Assembly (NCBI GenBank): GCA_964652565.1
Contig: CAZZEC010000149.1
Location: 1-14,468, forward strand
Length of the DNA: 14,468 bases
Source: JBCCTX01 sp964652565
GTDB taxonomy: Bacteria > Bacteroidota > Bacteroidia > J057
Direction: 5' to 3'
This document shows positions 1 to 7,242 of this stretch, one piece after another; within the stretch, counting starts at the first letter, position 1, and each line of letters begins with the position of its first letter. The notes below the pieces were generated by a model. That model had not been told where the DNA came from. It made no database searches and saw only the letters and a list, made by a program, of their open reading frames with translations. Position numbers and translations under genes: made by a program.

Positions 1-55
1 CAGCCAATTCCGCAGCAATAACTGCCGCTTCTAATGTTTCGTGGACTGGACTATT
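1..55. repeat. FAS1 repeat unit, 55-bp identical copy B (edge)
   Basis: These bases are identical to 418-472, an offset of 417 bases or 139 codons. On the minus strand they encode the start of the second FAS1 unit (SPVHETLEAAVIAAELA). Identity stops sharply after base 55, where the next 27 bases differ at many synonymous sites. The repeat may extend leftward beyond the window. Confidence 0.95.
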
Positions 56-559
56 AACGATAACATCTACAACCGTAGAATCGTCTTCCTCCATAGGCGG
101 GATGAGAACAGCATCAATCACATGAACTACCCCATTATCAGTTTGAATATCGGCCACTGTAACCATAGCGTCGTTGATCATTACGCTGTCTCCGCTGATA
201 GAAACCGTAATATCTTCTCCTAATAAAGTAGTTGCCATCATACCATCGCTAAGATCAGTTGATAGAATAGTTCCACTCAATACATGATAGAGCAGGATAT
301 CAGCCAGATCCCCTGTTGGATCTAATAATAAGGTGTCAACTAATCCTTCGGGAAGAAGAGAGAATGCTGAATCTGTTGGGGCAAACACAGTAAATGGACC
401 TTCGCCACTAAGCGTCTCAGCCAATTCCGCAGCAATAACTGCCGCTTCTAATGTTTCGTGGACTGGACTATTGACTACAACGTCGACTACTGTTGAATCT
501 TGACTATATCCATAGGGAATAGTAAGAATTAAACTAAGTAAGTAAATAAGTTTTTTCAT
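1..559 (-). CDS. Secreted fasciclin (FAS1) repeat protein, C-terminus beyond window
   Basis: This is the 5' part of a gene reading leftward; the 186 complete codons seen continue past the left edge. Residues 1-20 form a Sec signal peptide with a basic MKK start and a hydrophobic core, probably cleaved after YSQ. Residues about 22-154 form one complete FAS1 domain with both hallmark blocks: FTVFAPTDSAF near residues 56-66 and NGVVHVIDAVLIP near 142-154. A second FAS1 unit begins at about residue 161 and is cut by the window edge, so the repeat unit is 139 residues. FAS1 domains are extracellular adhesion modules; in Bacteroidota such proteins are usually secreted or matrix-associated. No enzymatic role is expected. 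The ATG at 557-559 is chosen because it opens directly into the signal peptide. The family is certain; the ligand is unknown. Confidence 0.93.
   Translation of the reverse strand, partial: MKKLIYLLSLILTIPYGYSQDSTVVDVVVNSPVHETLEAAVIAAELAETLSGEGPFTVFAPTDSAFSLLPEGLVDTLLLDPTGDLADILLYHVLSGTILSTDLSDGMMATTLLGEDITVSISGDSVMINDAMVTVADIQTDNGVVHVIDAVLIPPMEEDDSTVVDVIVNSPVHETLEAAVIAAELA
418..472. repeat. FAS1 repeat unit, 55-bp identical copy A
   Basis: This is the partner of bases 1-55, lying in the first FAS1 domain of the same gene (residues about 30-47). Perfect identity at third codon positions points to recent duplication or gene conversion rather than protein-level conservation alone. Confidence 0.95.
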
Positions 560-655
560 TTTGAACATGTTTAAGTTAAGAGAAAATCTTATAAATAATT
601 TTTATTGAATTTTTTTTAATACAAAATAAATAGTATGCGGCAAATAGAGGAAGAT

Positions 656-671
656 CATTGAATATTCAATG
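656..671. repeat. 16-bp perfect palindrome CATTGAATATTCAATG
   Basis: It is a perfect inverted repeat with no spacer, about 97 bases upstream of the fasciclin start codon. This is the size and form of a dimeric regulator operator. No U-tract follows, so it does not look like a terminator. Function is inferred only from position and symmetry. Confidence 0.4.
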
Positions 672-800
672 TTAATACATCAAATCCTTCTACTTGCTTT
701 AAATAAAATTCTATCTGAAAAACATATTGTTTACAGTAATATCTTACTGATATACATAATATGTCAAATCACGATAGGTTTAATTATCAGATTTAGAAGT

Positions 801-817
801 CATGTACATGGTACATG
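801..817. repeat. Inverted repeat CATGTAC-ATG-GTACATG
   Basis: Two perfect 7-base arms are separated by three bases in the long AT-rich spacer. It could be an operator or a short cruciform-prone element. No gene-specific evidence supports a role. Confidence 0.35.
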
Positions 818-1267
818 TTGAAAAAAAGAGAAATGAAAAAAATTCTACATATTGTTTAAGTATTTATAAGCGTTTGTATATAAAATTTATATATTATCAA
901 TTATCATATAATCCTCAACCGTGAAGTTAATTATTTGTTTAATTATTGTTATCTATATGTTAAAAAATAATGAATTTAGCGTGACTTTATTATTATAAAA
1001 CTAGTACAAGCGTGAATATTACATTAAACACATAGCTTTCTTAACTGGCTTGGTTTTGATTTTTTTTCCTGATCGACGAATTGAATGTTCCACACAAAAT
1101 GAGTAACGTCTTAGTATGTATCTAACGATTATTTGTTATTATACCCTACTTTAAATTTAGAAATAGTAAAAATAACAGTTACTTCTACATAGAAAATTAA
1201 TAGTGATTAAACAATAGGGAACTATGTGAAATTATTTTAGATTCAAGTGTAAACAAATACAAAGATT

Positions 1268-2575
1268 ATGAGATATTTGATTTTGTTAATGTGTACATGT
1301 TGGATATTGGCATTGTATACTTCCTGCCAAAAGGACGTACAAAATGATGAACACGCTGCAAATGCTAATGAAGAATCTACCTTTTATGTTCCAGTAAGTC
1401 CTATTACACAGTCACCTGGTCATCATTGGTTTGGTTATTATGATAAGTGGCAATTTGATCCTACGGGTAGATTTGTCTTAAGTAATGAGGTAGATTTTGA
1501 AAATCGTAGTCCAAATGGAGACGATACGATAAAAGTTGGGATGATTGACTTAGATAATGATAATCAATGGATAGAACTTGGAGAGAGTAATGCTTGGAAT
1601 TGGCAGCAAGGGTGTATGTTGCAGTTTATTCCTGAGAGCGACTCACTCATCATATGGAATGATCGAGAGAATGATCAATTTATATCTCATATTTTAAATA
1701 TTTATACAAGAGAAAAGAGAACATTACCTGTTCCTATTTATACACTAAGCCCAGATGGAAAAACTGCTATGACACTTAATTTTGCCAGATTAAATGATTC
1801 TCGTCCAGGATATGGTTATGCAGGCATTATTGATAAATATCAGGAGGAGTTGGCTCCAGACTCCAGCGGATTAGTTCGCGTGAATTTAGAAACGGGGGAT
1901 CAGGAGCTGATCATTTCCTTAGCCGATATTGTTGCACTCGGAGCGCCGGAGAGTGAAGATTCATCATTGATCTATGATTTTTATACTTATAAAACCTGGT
2001 TCAATCATTTGTTGTTTAATACTGATGGAAGTAGATTCATATTCCTTTTTAGATGGAAATCACCCTCAATTGGAAGTTTTGGTACATTAATGTTTACCGC
2101 TACGCCAGATGGAGAGGATATAAGATTAGTTGATCCCTCAGGTTATACTTCTCACTTCATATGGAGAGATCCAGATCATATACTAGCATGGAGTCGTACC
2201 GAGGCAATGGGAGATGCATTTTATATTTTCGAAGATGTAGAAGGAGGCATACCCGAAATTGTGGGTGAATCAATAATGACCCGCAATGGCCATTGTACGT
2301 ATTTGCCTGGTAATGAATGGATTTTAAATGACACCTATCCTGATAAAGATCGCTTACAACACGTTTATCTCTATCATATCGCCAGTAACAGTCGCATTCC
2401 TTTAGGCGATTTCTATTTAGATCCCAAATATAAAGGAGAATGGAGAGTAGATACACATCCCCGATTCAATCATCAAGGTACGCAGGTAGTCATTGACTGT
2501 CCCAATGGCGAACAGGGTAGACAGCTCTTCCAGTTGGATATAAGCGAGATCGTACAAAAACCTCCTCAATCATAA
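1268..2575 (+). CDS. Beta-propeller lipoprotein, oligogalacturonate-lyase-like
   Basis: A 435-residue exported lipoprotein. The N-terminus is a hydrophobic signal ending in a lipobox with the acylated cysteine at residue 20 (LYTSC). The rest has the repeated beta-strand pattern of a TolB-like propeller. Conserved-looking blocks are GHHWFGYYDKWQFD (51-64), NAWNWQQG (108-115), RNGHCTYLPG and ILNDTYPD (in the stretch 335-360), and DTHPRF near residue 398. The paired His motifs in the last blades recall the metal site of the oligogalacturonate lyase family (Pectate_lyase22), which cleaves short pectin fragments by beta-elimination. The match is from memory of motifs, so lyase activity is a hypothesis and a non-enzymatic propeller remains possible. 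It lies 5 bases upstream of the phosphotriesterase gene and is almost certainly co-transcribed with it. The ATG at 1268 leads straight into the signal sequence. Confidence 0.75.
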   Translation: MRYLILLMCTCWILALYTSCQKDVQNDEHAANANEESTFYVPVSPITQSPGHHWFGYYDKWQFDPTGRFVLSNEVDFENRSPNGDDTIKVGMIDLDNDNQWIELGESNAWNWQQGCMLQFIPESDSLIIWNDRENDQFISHILNIYTREKRTLPVPIYTLSPDGKTAMTLNFARLNDSRPGYGYAGIIDKYQEELAPDSSGLVRVNLETGDQELIISLADIVALGAPESEDSSLIYDFYTYKTWFNHLLFNTDGSRFIFLFRWKSPSIGSFGTLMFTATPDGEDIRLVDPSGYTSHFIWRDPDHILAWSRTEAMGDAFYIFEDVEGGIPEIVGESIMTRNGHCTYLPGNEWILNDTYPDKDRLQHVYLYHIASNSRIPLGDFYLDPKYKGEWRVDTHPRFNHQGTQVVIDCPNGEQGRQLFQLDISEIVQKPPQS

Positions 2576-2580
2576 AATAT

Positions 2581-3678
2581 ATGAATATCACATGCCGTCT
2601 ACAGGAATACTTTTCTGTGACATATATATGTATCGTCCTCATCTTTGTGAGTGTTTCCTGTAATGAGAAACAAGAGAAAAGTAGAGACATATCTCAGGAT
2701 ATAGCGATATCGGATCAATATATTATGACCGTGAATGGACCTATTTCTCCTGATAATCTGGGGATCACCCTTCCACATGAACATATTATTGTAGATTTTA
2801 TCGGGGCTGATAGCGTGAGTAAGGATAGATATAATCCTGATTCAGTAGTATTGAGGGCTATCCCTTTTCTTGAACAATTCAAAGAACTTGGAGGACAAGC
2901 ACTTTTTGAATGTACACCAGCTTATTTGGGAAGGGATGTAGAGATATTAAAAAGGTTATCCGACTCGATGGGAATACATATTATTACCAATACAGGATAT
3001 TATGGTACAAGAAAGGGTATCTTTCTACCTCAGCATGTACAAACTGAGGAGGCTGATCAGTTGGCTGCAAGATGGGTTTCAGAATGGGAGGATGGTATTG
3101 AGGGTACAACTATCAAACCTGGATTTATCAAAATCAGTGTTAATCCTGATACATTTACTGTAATAGATCAAAAGATAGTAGAAGCTGCAGCACTCACACA
3201 CCTTAAAACGGGGCTTACCATTGGATCGCATACTACTTCGGGTACATCCGTATTAAAAATCCTGGATATACTTGAAGACAAAGGAGTTTCTCCTAACGCA
3301 TTTATATGGATTCATGCTCAGACAGTAAATGATAGCACCTATCATCAGCAAGTTGCTGAAGCTGGAGCCTGGATTGAATTTGATGGAGTTAGGCCAAGTA
3401 CTGGGTCGCAAAATAGTGTGGTCGAACATGCCGATTGGGTAATGATGATGCAAAGGTGGGGATACTTAGATCAAGTGTTAGTCTCACATGATGCAGGTTG
3501 GTATCACGTTGGAGAACCAGGAGGGGGCAATTTCAGATCTTATGAAACCGTATTTACTGAATTTATTCCTGAACTTAACAATAGAGGGATGGAAGATGCG
3601 CTCATTGATCAGATTTTTATTACTAATCCCCGTAATGCTTTTTCCATACAGATCAGAAAGAATGAGCGTCTTCAATAA
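2581..3678 (+). CDS. Phosphotriesterase-family metal-dependent hydrolase, lipoprotein
   Basis: A 365-residue protein of the phosphotriesterase (PTE/PHP) branch of the amidohydrolase superfamily, a TIM barrel with a two-metal centre. All expected metal ligands can be placed: the HxH pair H66/H68 in LPHEH, the bridging lysine K184 in GFIKI (carboxylated in the family), H217 in IGSH, H245 in IWIH and D304 in SHD. The enzyme is therefore predicted active. Family substrates include lactones, organophosphates and phosphorylated sugar lactones; the sequence does not decide among them. The N-terminal hydrophobic segment ends in a lipobox with Cys27 (VSVSC), so the enzyme should be anchored in the periplasm or at the surface, whereas many PTE homologues are cytoplasmic. 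It starts 5 bases after the propeller gene stop and converges with prmC across a 4-base gap. Confidence 0.9.
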   Translation: MNITCRLQEYFSVTYICIVLIFVSVSCNEKQEKSRDISQDIAISDQYIMTVNGPISPDNLGITLPHEHIIVDFIGADSVSKDRYNPDSVVLRAIPFLEQFKELGGQALFECTPAYLGRDVEILKRLSDSMGIHIITNTGYYGTRKGIFLPQHVQTEEADQLAARWVSEWEDGIEGTTIKPGFIKISVNPDTFTVIDQKIVEAAALTHLKTGLTIGSHTTSGTSVLKILDILEDKGVSPNAFIWIHAQTVNDSTYHQQVAEAGAWIEFDGVRPSTGSQNSVVEHADWVMMMQRWGYLDQVLVSHDAGWYHVGEPGGGNFRSYETVFTEFIPELNNRGMEDALIDQIFITNPRNAFSIQIRKNERLQ

Positions 3679-3682
3679 ATGA

Positions 3683-4585
3683 TCATTTGCTATATGAGGT
3701 TTTAGGATTCTCAGCGCTTACTATTCTGTCTCTCCCTGAAAGATCTTTTTTTAGTTCAATATTAATCCAGTTTTGATTAAGTAATAGTTGACACACTGCA
3801 TGGCCCATATCAGCATGTATCTCAAAAAAAAGCTTTCCACCAGCTTTCAGCCAATGCAGTGATCGTCGTGAAATGGTTTCATAGTATATTAACGGGTTAG
3901 CATCGGGTACATATAAAGCCATATCAGGTTCATAATTTTTCACATTTGGATGTAATGTGTCCTTTTCACGCTCGGGTATATAAGGCGGATTACTAACGAC
4001 TATATCCAGATCGTTAAATTGATCGTTATGAGCAGTAAAAATGTCCTGGATAAGCCAGTGAACATGGGCCTGTAAGTTTTTTGCATTTTGTTTAGCAATT
4101 GTAAGTGCTTCCGTGCTAATATCTATTCCCGTAATATGATAAGGAACGCCCAAAATATCCCATTCCAATGCCAAAGTTATAGGTATGCATCCACTGCCTG
4201 TGCCTATATCTATTACCTGTAACGCTTGAGCAGAAGAGAAGGAAGAATGGGAATCTCTAATCCATATAGTGAGTTCTTCGGTTTCCTGCCTCGGGATCAG
4301 TACATGCGGGTTGACTACAAATTGTCTGCCGTAGAACTCGGAAATGCCCGTAATATGCTGTATGGGAGTACCTTCGCGTAGCCTGTTTAAGGCTTGATTG
4401 AGTTTTTCAACGTCTTCAACAGAGAGAAAATCATATTTATTTGCGCTGAGTTCAAACCATGACTTTTCCAGTACGTAAGTTAGCAAGATACGGCTAATTG
4501 ATTTAGCTTCAGATGATTCATATAGTGTATTAAGCATTTGAGTAGCTGAATGATAGATTTTTTGTATAGTCGTCGATGCAGTCAT
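3683..4585 (-). CDS. prmC: Peptide chain release factor N5-glutamine methyltransferase
   Basis: A 300-residue cytoplasmic SAM-dependent methyltransferase that modifies the glutamine of the GGQ motif in release factors RF1 and RF2, improving termination. The helical N-terminal release-factor-binding domain covers about residues 1-90 and carries the family block LIPRQETEEL (96-105). The Rossmann domain has the SAM loop DIGTGSGC (126-133), the acidic end of strand 2 in GIDIS (153-157) and the catalytic NPPYIP motif (199-204). Length is normal for the family. The gene converges on the phosphotriesterase gene and is divergent from the gldN-like gene with 66 bases between start codons. A fitting -7 box lies on its strand at 4641-4648. 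Housekeeping function; nothing degenerate is seen. Confidence 0.96.
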   Translation of the reverse strand: MTASTTIQKIYHSATQMLNTLYESSEAKSISRILLTYVLEKSWFELSANKYDFLSVEDVEKLNQALNRLREGTPIQHITGISEFYGRQFVVNPHVLIPRQETEELTIWIRDSHSSFSSAQALQVIDIGTGSGCIPITLALEWDILGVPYHITGIDISTEALTIAKQNAKNLQAHVHWLIQDIFTAHNDQFNDLDIVVSNPPYIPEREKDTLHPNVKNYEPDMALYVPDANPLIYYETISRRSLHWLKAGGKLFFEIHADMGHAVCQLLLNQNWINIELKKDLSGRDRIVSAENPKTSYSK

Positions 4586-4640
4586 ATGTAAGAATGGAAC
4601 GGTCTTTGTAAAGCCAGTTAAACATATTTTTCAGGGATAA

Positions 4641-4648
4641 CAAAAATA
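4641..4648 (-). promoter_or_regulatory. Candidate Bacteroidota -7 promoter box for prmC
   Basis: Read on the minus strand this is TATTTTTG, an exact fit to the TAnnTTTG element used by the Bacteroidota primary sigma factor, about 55 bases upstream of the prmC ATG. No TTTG is present at the usual -33 distance, so support is partial. On the plus strand a weaker pair, TTTG at 4605-4608 and TATTTTTC at 4625-4632 with 16 bases between, could serve the gldN-like gene, but the spacing is shorter than the usual 19-21. Confidence 0.35.
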
Positions 4649-4651
4649 GCA

Positions 4652-5521
4652 ATGAGAAAACACATTCTTGTTCTGGGCTTAATTTTCGGTAGTGGTTTTT
4701 TGTCTGTACAAACCATGGCACAAGAAAGAGAAATACGTGAGGCCGATCACTTTTGGCGCAAGCGTGTAGTAAACCGAATTAGCCTTATAGAGAAAGTAAA
4801 TCAACCACTAGTAAGACATGCTGCCTCTTTTTATGGAGGGAGTGAGGGCAAATTTACAGAAATGAATGGTATTGTGGTATCATTGATCAATGGGGTCCGA
4901 GATGGGAAATATCAAGCATATCATCCAGATGACTGGGACCAGGTGATGGATTATTCAGCACTTCGTGCCAGGATGAATGAATTTGAACTAGACTTACAAG
5001 GACCCGATGATCTGGAAGGTAGCAATAATGTACTTGAGACGGACGATTTCGAATATACTGATCCTTTTGCAAATTCGGATAGTTCCAGAGAGGATGAATG
5101 GCCATTTGAGGACATCGATGAGACAAATGCTGAGCCCGTACAAGAAGATACTCCCATAGATTATACCAATTACGAGAAGGTGATTCACATGGTGGAGGAC
5201 TGGATTTTTGATAAAGGGCAGTCTGAAATGGTTCAAAGAATAGAATTCTTTGAGGTGATATGGGTAGACCCTGCGGGTATTCTTCCTGAACGCGTTCTGG
5301 CTAGATTTAAATGGGATGAGATAAAACCCCAGCTAGAACAGACTCAATGTAGCAATAGATTTAATGACGCAGAAGGAAGAAGTATGAAAGAAGCAATGGC
5401 ACTTAGAATGTTTAATAGCCTTGTTATTCATGTGGGTAATCAACCAGTAAGAACACTACATGAAGCGATTAGACGTAAGCAGGAGTTAGTAGAGTTTGAA
5501 CATCATCTTTGGAGTTATTGA
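4652..5521 (+). CDS. gldN: Gliding motility / type IX secretion protein, GldN (PorN) family
   Basis: A 289-residue periplasmic protein with a signal peptide cleaved near residue 23 (TMAQ). GldN, also called PorN, is a component of the type IX secretion and gliding machinery that forms ring structures with GldK under the outer membrane. Family features seen are the N-terminal block IREADHFWRKRV followed by LIEKVNQPL (28-53), the GVRDGKYQAY segment (81-90), and the C-terminal EDWIFDKGQSEMVQRI (182-197) with the following VIWVDP. Between the conserved halves, residues about 107-172 are strongly acidic and low in complexity; this looks like an expanded linker. The usual neighbours gldK, gldL and gldM are absent and the gene is flanked by prmC and a terminator, so this may be a paralogue rather than the core copy. 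Family membership is firm; the orthologue assignment is less so. Confidence 0.85.
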   Translation: MRKHILVLGLIFGSGFLSVQTMAQEREIREADHFWRKRVVNRISLIEKVNQPLVRHAASFYGGSEGKFTEMNGIVVSLINGVRDGKYQAYHPDDWDQVMDYSALRARMNEFELDLQGPDDLEGSNNVLETDDFEYTDPFANSDSSREDEWPFEDIDETNAEPVQEDTPIDYTNYEKVIHMVEDWIFDKGQSEMVQRIEFFEVIWVDPAGILPERVLARFKWDEIKPQLEQTQCSNRFNDAEGRSMKEAMALRMFNSLVIHVGNQPVRTLHEAIRRKQELVEFEHHLWSY

Positions 5522-5612
5522 TATGCTTTGAATTGTGCCTGAAAGGTTTTTCCCGATCTGTTAGTTTTTTTGGGAAATTGGTAAAAACATAAGTTTCAGT
5601 AGCTAATAAATG

Positions 5613-5643
5613 AAGAGAGCCAAAGAGTTTGGCTCTCTTTTTT
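5613..5643 (+). terminator. Rho-independent terminator after the gldN-like gene
   Basis: A perfect 12-bp stem (AAGAGAGCCAAA pairing with TTTGGCTCTCTT) has a 3-base GAG loop and runs straight into T residues. It lies 92 bases after the gldN-like stop codon. The T tract is on the plus strand, so it ends rightward transcription and isolates that gene from the DUF4153 gene. Confidence 0.92.
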
Positions 5644-5748
5644 ATAGCATTAAAATGTGAAATTATTTTTATTTGTAATATATATTTACTGTTTTTTTGG
5701 TAAATAAAATAAATATGATTAAAAATAAGAGGGGATTATAAAATATCC

Positions 5749-5838
5749 ATGCTGGTAAGATTTTTGGGTAAAATGTATAGCATCGCGTGGGGTTTTTATT
5801 CATCTTTGCTGATGTATAACGGAACAAGCTTGCTGTAA
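5749..5838 (+). CDS. Possible 29-residue hydrophobic small protein
   Basis: A short ORF lies between the two terminator-like hairpins. It starts MLVRFLGKMYSIAWGF and ends with the hydrophobic, uncharged GTSLL; the only charged residues are Arg4 and Lys8. The start codon has an A/T-rich leader and a GAGGGG stretch 14 bases upstream. The form resembles a small membrane peptide or leader peptide. Nothing but size, position and hydrophobicity supports it, and an ORF of this length is easily produced by chance. No family is recognised. Confidence 0.22.
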   Translation: MLVRFLGKMYSIAWGFYSSLLMYNGTSLL

Positions 5839-5882
5839 TCCTGGTGTGTTGTTCTTTTATATGAATCCAAGTTGGCGCTTAG

Positions 5883-5923
5883 CTGTACGGGGCATCACAA
5901 GGTGGTAGCCCCGTCAGTTTTTT
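5883..5923 (+). terminator. GC-rich terminator-like hairpin in the leader of the DUF4153 gene
   Basis: ACGGGGC (5887-5893) pairs with GCCCCGT (5908-5914). The inner ATCAC/GTGGT arms extend the stem with one G-U pair and a bulged A, closing on a 3-base AAG loop, and an outer CTG/CAG pair adds three more pairs around a bulged T. Six T residues follow at once (5918-5923). This is a textbook intrinsic terminator shape, yet no convincing gene precedes it and the DUF4153 start codon lies about 70 bases downstream. It either ends a small upstream transcript or acts as an attenuator. A 15-residue ORF (5861-5908) has its stop codon inside the 3' arm. Confidence 0.75.
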
Positions 5924-5991
5924 ATATCGATTACTTCCACAGACTTCCAACTTTTTTCTTCCCACCCGTAAAAATAATAAAATCAATAGGG

Positions 5992-7242
5992 ATGAAGTCG
6001 CAAATTCTTCAACATATACAAGATCCTGCCTTTTTGGAACAATTATTTCGATCGAATCCAAATCAATTCCATCGCGCATTTGAAGAAGTTTATCCAGAGA
6101 TAGAGGAGTATGAAATTGCCAAATGTTGGAAGGAAAGGCTCGCCTTTGAGAACCAGCGTTTTTCAATGTCATGGGGGCTGCCTGGAGAATGGATATTTAT
6201 GATTTTGTTAGCGTTCTTTGCTGGCGTAATAGCTAAAATCCCCGATTTTTTTCAATTAGATGAAGATTTTTTTTACGCTAGGAATTTAGGGTTCATCGTA
6301 TTTCCCTTTCTCAGTATTTATTTCCTATGGCGTCATCAAACTGTCTGGTCTAAATCACTTCTCATTTTTGGTGCAGTAACTGGAGCAGCTATTTTTATTA
6401 ACTTTTTTCCTAACCCAGAAGGTGTACAAGCAAATCAATTGTTAGTATTATCTCAGATACATTTACCCCTCTTTTTATGGAGTCTTATGGGTATTTCTTA
6501 TTTAGGGGCAGACCCTCTTTCTCTTACCAAGAGGTTATCTTATTTAAGATTTAATGGAGAACTTATAGTGTTGGTTGCGATTATCTTGCTCTCGGGAGTT
6601 CTGCTTACCGCAGTTACTATTGGTCTGTTTGAAGTTATAGACATTCACATTCAGGATTTTTATATGAAATATATTGTTATATGGGGCTTAGCAGCTTCAC
6701 CCATAGTAGCGACGTATATTTCACAAAACAATCCGGGGCTTGTACAGAAAGTATCGCCCATTATTGCCAGGATTTTTAGCCCCCTGGTATTGATTACATT
6801 GCTTTGTTATCTGATAGCAGTGATAATTACGGGAGAAAATCCTTATCAGGATAGAGATTTCCTGATCGTGTTTAACGTGCTACTTATTGGGGTAATGGCC
6901 ATAATAGTGTTCTCCTTAGCTGCAACGAATCAAGGAAAAAAACTACGCTGGAATGAGTGGATACTTTGGATACTGACTATTGTTACGCTGATCATTAATG
7001 GAATTGCGCTATCAGCCATAATATTTAGATTATCATCCTGGGGTATTACTCCAAACAGAATAGCAGTATTGGGAGGAAATTTATTGATATTCTCTAATCT
7101 GATTGCTATCTGTATTGACCTTACAAAGGTGATACGTAATAAAGAGGATGTTTCTACGATAGAAAAAAGCGTCGCTTCATTTTTACCTTTTTATTTTATT
7201 TGGACTATTATCGTTACATTTATTTTTCCCTTATTCTTTTAA
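5992..7242 (+). CDS. DUF4153 family polytopic membrane protein
   Basis: A 416-residue inner-membrane protein. Residues 1-60 are a soluble, charged helical segment; from about residue 64 onward a series of roughly ten hydrophobic segments follows. The block RLSYLRFNGELIVL (181-194) followed by LLTAVTIGLFEVI (204-216) is typical of Bacteroidota DUF4153 proteins. The molecular function of the family is unknown to me. The ATG at 5992 (MKSQILQH) is chosen over the in-frame TTG at 5872, because the extra 40 residues would be translated through the terminator hairpin and look non-coding. The stop codon overlaps that of the convergent winged-helix regulator within one TTAA. The regulator and this gene may be functionally linked, but only their proximity suggests it. 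Confidence 0.82.
   Translation: MKSQILQHIQDPAFLEQLFRSNPNQFHRAFEEVYPEIEEYEIAKCWKERLAFENQRFSMSWGLPGEWIFMILLAFFAGVIAKIPDFFQLDEDFFYARNLGFIVFPFLSIYFLWRHQTVWSKSLLIFGAVTGAAIFINFFPNPEGVQANQLLVLSQIHLPLFLWSLMGISYLGADPLSLTKRLSYLRFNGELIVLVAIILLSGVLLTAVTIGLFEVIDIHIQDFYMKYIVIWGLAASPIVATYISQNNPGLVQKVSPIIARIFSPLVLITLLCYLIAVIITGENPYQDRDFLIVFNVLLIGVMAIIVFSLAATNQGKKLRWNEWILWILTIVTLIINGIALSAIIFRLSSWGITPNRIAVLGGNLLIFSNLIAICIDLTKVIRNKEDVSTIEKSVASFLPFYFIWTIIVTFIFPLFF

Larger units (their letters stand above)
560..1267. other. 708-base AT-rich intergenic region between divergent genes
   Basis: This separates the leftward fasciclin gene from the rightward propeller/phosphotriesterase unit, so both promoters should lie here. 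I see no ORF with recognisable coding character, no tRNA and no GC-rich structured RNA. It is much richer in A/T than the flanking genes. No exact Bacteroidota -7 box (TAnnTTTG) with a well-placed -33 TTTG was found for either gene. Two palindromes stand out, at 656-671 and 801-817. Confidence 0.6.

Noticed and set aside
41..223. Plus-strand ORF opposite the fasciclin gene
   Set aside because: It is an antisense shadow of a clear FAS1 coding frame and has no leader or family features.
2157..2690. Minus-strand ORFs opposite the propeller and phosphotriesterase genes
   Set aside because: They are shadows of well-supported plus-strand frames with conserved motifs.
5872..5991. N-terminal extension of the DUF4153 protein from a TTG codon
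   Set aside because: The 40 added residues run through the GC-rich terminator hairpin and do not resemble a protein N-terminus; the ATG at 5992 fits better.
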